Source of the DNA: Woeseiaceae bacterium
GTDB taxonomy: Bacteria; Pseudomonadota; Gammaproteobacteria; Steroidobacterales; Woeseiaceae
Direction of reading: 5' to 3'
Length of the DNA stretch: 64,000 nt
Assembly: GCA_028280615.1 (NCBI GenBank)
Contig: JANQLK010000031.1
Span: 1 to 64,000, forward strand
Below, piece by piece: positions 59,717-64,000 of the stretch; within the stretch, counting starts at the first letter, position 1; every line of letters starts with the position of its first letter. The position numbers and the translations under genes were made by a program. Under the pieces are notes generated by a model. That model was not told the DNA's origin. It saw nothing but the letters and a program-made list of their open reading frames with translations, and did no database searches.

Positions 59717-61417
59717 CTACAGGTAGTAGAACCCCACGTACGCCGACAGCAGCACGGCGATCCAGATGGCCGTGACGCCGATGGGCCAGGTGCGGGCGAG
59801 GACGCCGGGTCGGCTCCGGCTGTTGGGCATGCCGAGGTGACGCCGGGCGTAGCGTTCGATGCCGCGGCCCAGGGAGCCGAACGCCGGGCCGAGCGCGGCG
59901 CGCGTGCGGGTCATGAGGTCGAGTAGAAGGCTGCCTGCGCGATACAGGGCTACCCGCCAGAGCCAGTCGAAGTCCAGGCTGATCGTCAGCGTACGCTGCA
60001 TCATCGGCAGCAACAGGAAGAACGCGAGCGCGGCGAACATCAGGAGCTGCAGGTAGAAAAGCACCTTGCCCGGCGTATAGGGCACGTAGTCGACCGGGTA
60101 GGGCAGGAAGCGGTACAGCAGGTCGGGCGCGACGCCTAAGAGGATGCATGACCCCGCAAACAGCAGCATCGCGAGCCCCATGTTCCACGGCGCGTCCCTG
60201 GGCCGCAGTCCCGAATCCCGCTGGAAGAACACGAACCACGGATACTTGATGCCGGCGTGCAGGAACACGCCCGCCGATGCCGCGGCGAGCGTGAAGTAGA
60301 CCAGTGCGAGGCCCTCGTCGGCCGCGGCCTCGGAAATCAGCGTCTTGGTCGTGAAGCCCGACGTCAACGGGAAACCCGAGATGGCGAGCGCGCCGACGAT
60401 GCCGCAGATCGTCGTCAGCGGCATCGTTCGGAACAGGCCGCCCAGGTCGGAGCAGCGATTGAGACCCGTGCGGTAGACGACGACGCCGGCGCTCATGAAC
60501 AAGAGCGCCTTGTAGACGATATGCGCAAACGCATGCGCGGCGGCGCCGTTGATCGCCATCTCCGTCCCGATGCCGACCGCGCAGACCATGAAACCCACCT
60601 GGTTCACGATCGAGTACGCGAGGATGCGCCGGATATCGTTTTCGAGCAGCGCATAGAGTATCCCGTAGAGGATCATGTACAGGCCGATCCACACCAGTAC
60701 CGGTTCGCCCGGGAACAGCAGAATCAGCGCGAGCACGGCGGTCTTGGTCGTGAACGCCGACAGGAACACCGAGCCGGTTGCGGTCGAGTTCGGATAGGCG
60801 TCCGCGAGCCACGCCGACACGGGCGGCGCCGCGGCGTTGAGCAGGATGCCGATCAGCATCATCCAGGTGTCGAAGTTGGTCGCGAGCATCGGCTGGATAT
60901 CGAGCGATCCCGTGTGCACGTAGACGCCCTCGATGCCGACCTTGAGTATGACGCCGCCCAGAAGATGCATGATCGCGTATCGAATACCGGCCGCCTTCGC
61001 CGCCGGCGTGCCGCCGCACCAGATGACGACCGTGGAGAACAGGGCCATGAGTTCCCAGAACAGGAACAGCGTGATCAGGTCGCCCGCGAACGAGACGCCG
61101 ACCGCCCCGGCGGCGTAGGCGAACGCGGCCGACAGTTCGTACCATTTCGCCTGCCGGAGCGCGTAGAGCCCGCCGACGAGCGTCATGATCGCGAAGATCG
61201 CCGCGAACAGCCGCCGCACCGGGCTGCCTTCCAGCGGCTCGATCCGGTAGTCGAGAAAACCGATATCGTAGACGGTGCCGTCCGGCACCTGGCAGACGAG
61301 CCAGAGCGTCGCGAGCGGCGTCAGCAGGACGACCGCGTCGCGAGCGCGGCCGCGTACAACGCCGATCAGTACGGCGCCGAGCAGCAGGACCAGGCCGGGC
61401 GGCACGAGTTCAAGCAT
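59717..61417 (-). CDS. NuoL/MrpA-D-like proton-conducting membrane subunit
   Basis: 566 aa from ATG 61417, the start that overlaps the small upstream gene by 8 bp. About 14-16 membrane helices. It has the antiporter core of complex I/Mrp subunits: FLFWELMALFSTVVIWCGG with the conserved Glu of helix 5, HLLGGVILKVG with the helix 7 Lys-type position, AFTTKTAVLALI, YSIVNQVGFMVCAVG and HAFAHIVYKALLFMSAG, with FPLTSGFTTKTL later. The C-terminal region has an extra helix pair and a short amphipathic segment. It would translocate H+ or Na+. It is the fourth gene of an overlapping minus-strand set. Which complex (Mrp, NDH-like, or an ion-driven DIC uptake complex) cannot be told from this part. Confidence 0.87.
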   Translation of the reverse strand: MLELVPPGLVLLLGAVLIGVVRGRARDAVVLLTPLATLWLVCQVPDGTVYDIGFLDYRIEPLEGSPVRRLFAAIFAIMTLVGGLYALRQAKWYELSAAFAYAAGAVGVSFAGDLITLFLFWELMALFSTVVIWCGGTPAAKAAGIRYAIMHLLGGVILKVGIEGVYVHTGSLDIQPMLATNFDTWMMLIGILLNAAAPPVSAWLADAYPNSTATGSVFLSAFTTKTAVLALILLFPGEPVLVWIGLYMILYGILYALLENDIRRILAYSIVNQVGFMVCAVGIGTEMAINGAAAHAFAHIVYKALLFMSAGVVVYRTGLNRCSDLGGLFRTMPLTTICGIVGALAISGFPLTSGFTTKTLISEAAADEGLALVYFTLAAASAGVFLHAGIKYPWFVFFQRDSGLRPRDAPWNMGLAMLLFAGSCILLGVAPDLLYRFLPYPVDYVPYTPGKVLFYLQLLMFAALAFFLLLPMMQRTLTISLDFDWLWRVALYRAGSLLLDLMTRTRAALGPAFGSLGRGIERYARRHLGMPNSRSRPGVLARTWPIGVTAIWIAVLLSAYVGFYYL

Positions 61418-61679
61418 CGTCCCGGTCCCCCCGATAGTAGTTCTCGGGCCGTTTGACGACCAAGCCCAGGGCCCTCGCGACGAGCACCATGGCGACGCAC
61501 GACAGGAAGCCGAAGCCGGCACCGAAACCCAACCACCTGTCGATCGTGAAATAGCCCTTGATGGCGATGCCGGCCTCGAGCACGACCAGCAGAACCAGCA
61601 CGGCGACAAATATCCGCCACAGCAGGCGGATCGTCGACGGCCGCGCGAGCCAGTGATCGGATGGCTTAGGGTCGCTCAT
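61410..61679 (-). CDS. Small two-TM subunit of the Mrp/complex-I-like cluster
   Basis: 89 aa from ATG 61679, which overlaps the upstream stop by one base (TGATG). Two hydrophobic helices: LWRIFVAVLVLLVVLEAGIA and LGFGAGFGFLSCVAMVLVAR. The C-terminus is RPENYYRGDRDDA. Small subunits like this accompany the large antiporter subunits in several proteobacterial Mrp-like clusters. No residue-level function is visible. Translationally coupled on both sides. Confidence 0.75.
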   Translation of the reverse strand: MSDPKPSDHWLARPSTIRLLWRIFVAVLVLLVVLEAGIAIKGYFTIDRWLGFGAGFGFLSCVAMVLVARALGLVVKRPENYYRGDRDDA

Positions 61680-63142
61680 CAAAAGGCCTCCACGACCTGG
61701 CGTTCGAGTTCGATCACCGGGGCGTTGAACAGGAAGAACAGGATCGTGAGCGCGGCCGTGACGGACAGCGCCAGGACGGCGGGCCACGGTGCCTCACCAT
61801 GCTCCCTGCCGCCGGGCGCCTCGTCGGCGAACCAGGCCATGAACACGATCGGCAGGAAGTAGGCCGCGTTGAGCACGGTGCTGGCGATGATCGTAAACAG
61901 CGCCACGTAGTTGTCGGCCTCGAACGATCCGGCCAGGATGTACCACTTGGACACGAAGCCCGCGGTCGGCGGTACGCCGATCATGCTCAGCGCGCCGATC
62001 GTGAACGCCGTCATCGTGACGGGCATGCGCCTCCCGATGCCCGCGAGCTCCTTGAGCTCGGTTTTCCTGCCGGCCACGTAGATTGCCCCGGCGGCGAAGA
62101 ACAGCGTGATTTTGCCGAACGCGTGGCCGACCATGTGGACTGCCGCACCGATCTCGGCGAGCGGCTTCAGGATCGCCGCCGCCATGACGACATAGGACAG
62201 CTGCGCGATCGTCGAGTAGGCGAGCAGGCGCTTCAAGTTCTGCTGGCGCATCGCGACGACGCTGGCTGCGATGATCGTGAACGCGCCCGCGTACAGCAGC
62301 CAGCCGGCCGACGGTTCGGCGAACAGGTAGTCGACGCCGAATACGTAAACGATGATCTTGGTCACCGTGAAGACGCCGGCCTTGACGACCGCGACCGCGT
62401 GCAGCAGTGCGCTGACCGGCGTCGGCGCGACCATCGCGGCAGGCAGCCAGCGGTGCACGGGCATCACGGCCGCCTTGCCGATGCCGAACACGTAGAGCCC
62501 GAGCAACAGGCCCAGTGCCGGTCCTTGCACGTTGCCGGCGAGTATGCCGCCGGGCGAGAAGTCGCCCGTGCCGGCGACGGCGTAGGTCCAGATGATCGCC
62601 GGCAGCAACAGCCCGATGGACGTCGCCAGCAGCACGCCCAGATAGACCCGCGCCGAGCGCACGGTCGCGCGATCGCCCTTGTGCGAGACGAGGGGATAGG
62701 TCGCGAAGGTCAGGATCTCGTAGCAGAGGAACAGGGTTACGAGGTTGCCGGCGAACGCAATCCCCATCGTCGCCGCGAGCGAGACCGCGAACATCGCATA
62801 GAAGCGCGTCTGGTTCTTCTCGTCGTTGCCGCGCATGTAGCCGATCGAGTAGACCGAGTTGACGATCCACAGGCTCGACGCGAGCGCCGCGAACAGCATG
62901 CCGAGCGGCTCGACGCGAAACGCCAGGTCGACGCCGGGTACGAGCTTGGCCACGGTGACGCCCGGCCGCTCGCCGGCGAGGATCGCCGGCACGATGCGCC
63001 AGACGCTCCAGGCCAGCGCGCCGGATGTGAGCATCGTGACGGTCTCGCGGACGTTGGGCCCCAGGCGCCCGGCGAGCGCAATCAGCACGGCGCCCGTGGC
63101 CGGGATTACGAGCGACAATAGTATCGCCGTCTCGGCGCTCAT
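61679..63142 (-). CDS. MrpD/NuoM-like antiporter subunit
   Basis: 487 aa from ATG 63142, overlapping the previous stop by ATGA. About 14 helices. The conserved proton-channel elements are TLFLCYEILTFATYPLVSHK (helix 5 Glu and neighbouring Lys-containing loop), GKAAVMPVHRWLPAAMVAPTPVSALLHAVAVVKAGVF (e.g. PVHRWLPAAMVAPTPVSALL, helix 7-8 with the key Lys), LKRLLAYSTIAQLSYVV and GHAFGKITLFFAAGAIY. It belongs with the neighbouring genes in one membrane complex that couples ion gradients. Confidence 0.88.
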   Translation of the reverse strand: MSAETAILLSLVIPATGAVLIALAGRLGPNVRETVTMLTSGALAWSVWRIVPAILAGERPGVTVAKLVPGVDLAFRVEPLGMLFAALASSLWIVNSVYSIGYMRGNDEKNQTRFYAMFAVSLAATMGIAFAGNLVTLFLCYEILTFATYPLVSHKGDRATVRSARVYLGVLLATSIGLLLPAIIWTYAVAGTGDFSPGGILAGNVQGPALGLLLGLYVFGIGKAAVMPVHRWLPAAMVAPTPVSALLHAVAVVKAGVFTVTKIIVYVFGVDYLFAEPSAGWLLYAGAFTIIAASVVAMRQQNLKRLLAYSTIAQLSYVVMAAAILKPLAEIGAAVHMVGHAFGKITLFFAAGAIYVAGRKTELKELAGIGRRMPVTMTAFTIGALSMIGVPPTAGFVSKWYILAGSFEADNYVALFTIIASTVLNAAYFLPIVFMAWFADEAPGGREHGEAPWPAVLALSVTAALTILFFLFNAPVIELERQVVEAF

Positions 63143-64000
63143 TTGAGATGCTCGAGAAGCGACAGGCTCGCGGCACGCGCGAGCGTTACGGGAAGCTCGG
63201 GCGCGAAGCCGAACACGAGGTTGGCACCGGCCGCCGCCCAGGCAGCGACGGCCAGCGACGGCGCCACGCGCACCGTTGCCGCGTTCTCCGCGGGCTCTCC
63301 GAAGGCCGCCGCCTCGACGACGCGCCAGACGTAGACGACGGCCATGAGCGAGCTGATCGCGATGACGCCGATCAGCGCGATACCGATGAGCCCGTGTTCG
63401 AGGGCCGCCGAAATCAGGTACCACTTGCTGATGAAGCCGGCCGTGCCGGGCACGCCGATGAGGCTCAAACCCGCGATGACGAATGCCGTGAACGTCCACG
63501 GCATCCGCCTCGCGATACCTCCGAGATGCTCGAGCCGCAGTGACTTCGCGGATGCCGCGAACGCGGCAAGGGCCAGAAAGACCGCCCCCTTCGCAAGCGC
63601 ATGATTGAAGATGTGCACGATACCGGCCGTGAGGCCCAGGACGCTGACAAAGCTCGCGCCGAGCAGGATGTAGCCGATCTGTGCGATCGACGAGAACGCG
63701 AACAGGCGCTTCGCGTTGTTCTCGAACATCGCGACGGCGGAGCCCGTGAGGATGCCGAGCACGGCAAGCGGCGCCAGGTAGGCTGTGAACTGCGCCGCGT
63801 GGCCTTCGAGATTGCCCTGGAAGACGAAGAAGTCGAAGCGCAGCAGCACGTACACCGATACCTTGGTCGCACACGCGGCGAGGAAAGCCGTCGCTACATG
63901 CGGCGCCCACGCGTAGGCGTTGGGCAGCCAGACATGCAGCGGGAACACGGCGGCCTTCAGGGCGAGGCCGATCGTGATGAAGCCGGCGGCGGCAAGGACC
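63139..64000 (-). CDS. MrpD/NuoN-like antiporter subunit (N-terminus beyond window)
   Basis: The frame is open to the window edge at 64000, so the start is missing; 286 codons are visible. Sequence reads GFITIGLALKAAVFPLHVWL, then the channel helix THVATAF-like ATAFLAACATKVSVYVLLRF with the key Lys, KRLFAFSSIAQIGYILLG, IFNHALAKGAVFLALAA and GVPGTAGFISKWYLI. It is a paralogue of the next gene in the same overlapping operon. The start region lies to the right of the window. Confidence 0.85.
   Translation of the reverse strand, partial: VLAAAGFITIGLALKAAVFPLHVWLPNAYAWAPHVATAFLAACATKVSVYVLLRFDFFVFQGNLEGHAAQFTAYLAPLAVLGILTGSAVAMFENNAKRLFAFSSIAQIGYILLGASFVSVLGLTAGIVHIFNHALAKGAVFLALAAFAASAKSLRLEHLGGIARRMPWTFTAFVIAGLSLIGVPGTAGFISKWYLISAALEHGLIGIALIGVIAISSLMAVVYVWRVVEAAAFGEPAENAATVRVAPSLAVAAWAAAGANLVFGFAPELPVTLARAASLSLLEHLK

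Noticed and set aside
58899..61145. Long minus-strand open frame spanning the mch end and the antiporter gene
   Set aside because: Crosses two well-supported genes in a different frame; product is Arg/His-rich without domains.

Overview
The window is GC-rich and gene-dense, with both strands used. The gene repertoire points to a Gram-negative proteobacterium, most likely a gammaproteobacterium: a Spy/CpxR/CpxA-type envelope-stress module, lipoproteins and signal peptides, an NhaA antiporter with a fused DsbA-like domain, many secreted peptidases (S9, S41, M1), PaiB, and an AppA-type BLUF photoreceptor. The taxonomic call is inference from gene families only. No rRNA, tRNA, CRISPR array or insertion sequence was seen.

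Left end (1-4283, minus strand): a likely immune operon of visibly lower GC. It encodes a SLOG-SLATT two-times-two-TM membrane protein, a protein with a canonical TIR domain followed by two TIR/DUF4062-like domains, and an nSTAND1-type ATPase that runs off the window. This looks like a TIR/STAND/SLATT nucleotide-centred conflict system of a kind predicted but little studied.

Middle (4597-36446): mostly chromosomal 'heterotroph' genes. These include an alpha/beta hydrolase with a multi-TM tail, a BNR beta-propeller protein, S41, S9 and M1 peptidases, a CadC-like regulator with TPRs, a monothiol-type thioredoxin, a frameshifted secreted protein, DsbA-NhaA, an MFS/hypothetical/cNMP-flavoprotein operon, an RluA-family pseudouridine synthase, a Spy-CpxR-CpxA-like divergon with recognisable direct-repeat operators, an acyltransferase, PaiB, a PLP enzyme, small membrane proteins, a beta-lactamase-fold hydrolase and an MBL-fold hydrolase.

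Right part (36546-59693): the highlight is a compact 3-hydroxypropionate bi-cycle island. It holds propionyl-CoA synthase (pcs) and bifunctional malonyl-CoA reductase (mcr) in ATGA-coupled tandem, then, beyond a small low-GC patch, a bicarbonate transporter with its PII-like partner (sbtA-sbtB), an AppA-like BLUF/SCHIC blue-light sensor, pyruvate carboxylase (pyc) and mesaconyl-C4-CoA hydratase (meh) on the minus strand. Divergent from meh lies smtA-smtB-mct-mcl-mch. All enzymes specific to both loops of the Chloroflexus-type CO2 fixation cycle are therefore here. Acetyl/propionyl-CoA carboxylase, methylmalonyl-CoA epimerase and mutase, succinate dehydrogenase and fumarase must lie elsewhere. 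SbtAB would supply HCO3-, the actual substrate of the biotin carboxylases; Pyc would turn the product pyruvate into oxaloacetate; and the photoreceptor suggests light/redox control.

Right end (59717-64000, minus): four overlapping genes of an Mrp/complex-I-like ion-translocating membrane complex (three NuoL/M/N-MrpD-type subunits and a small two-TM protein), the last cut by the window edge.
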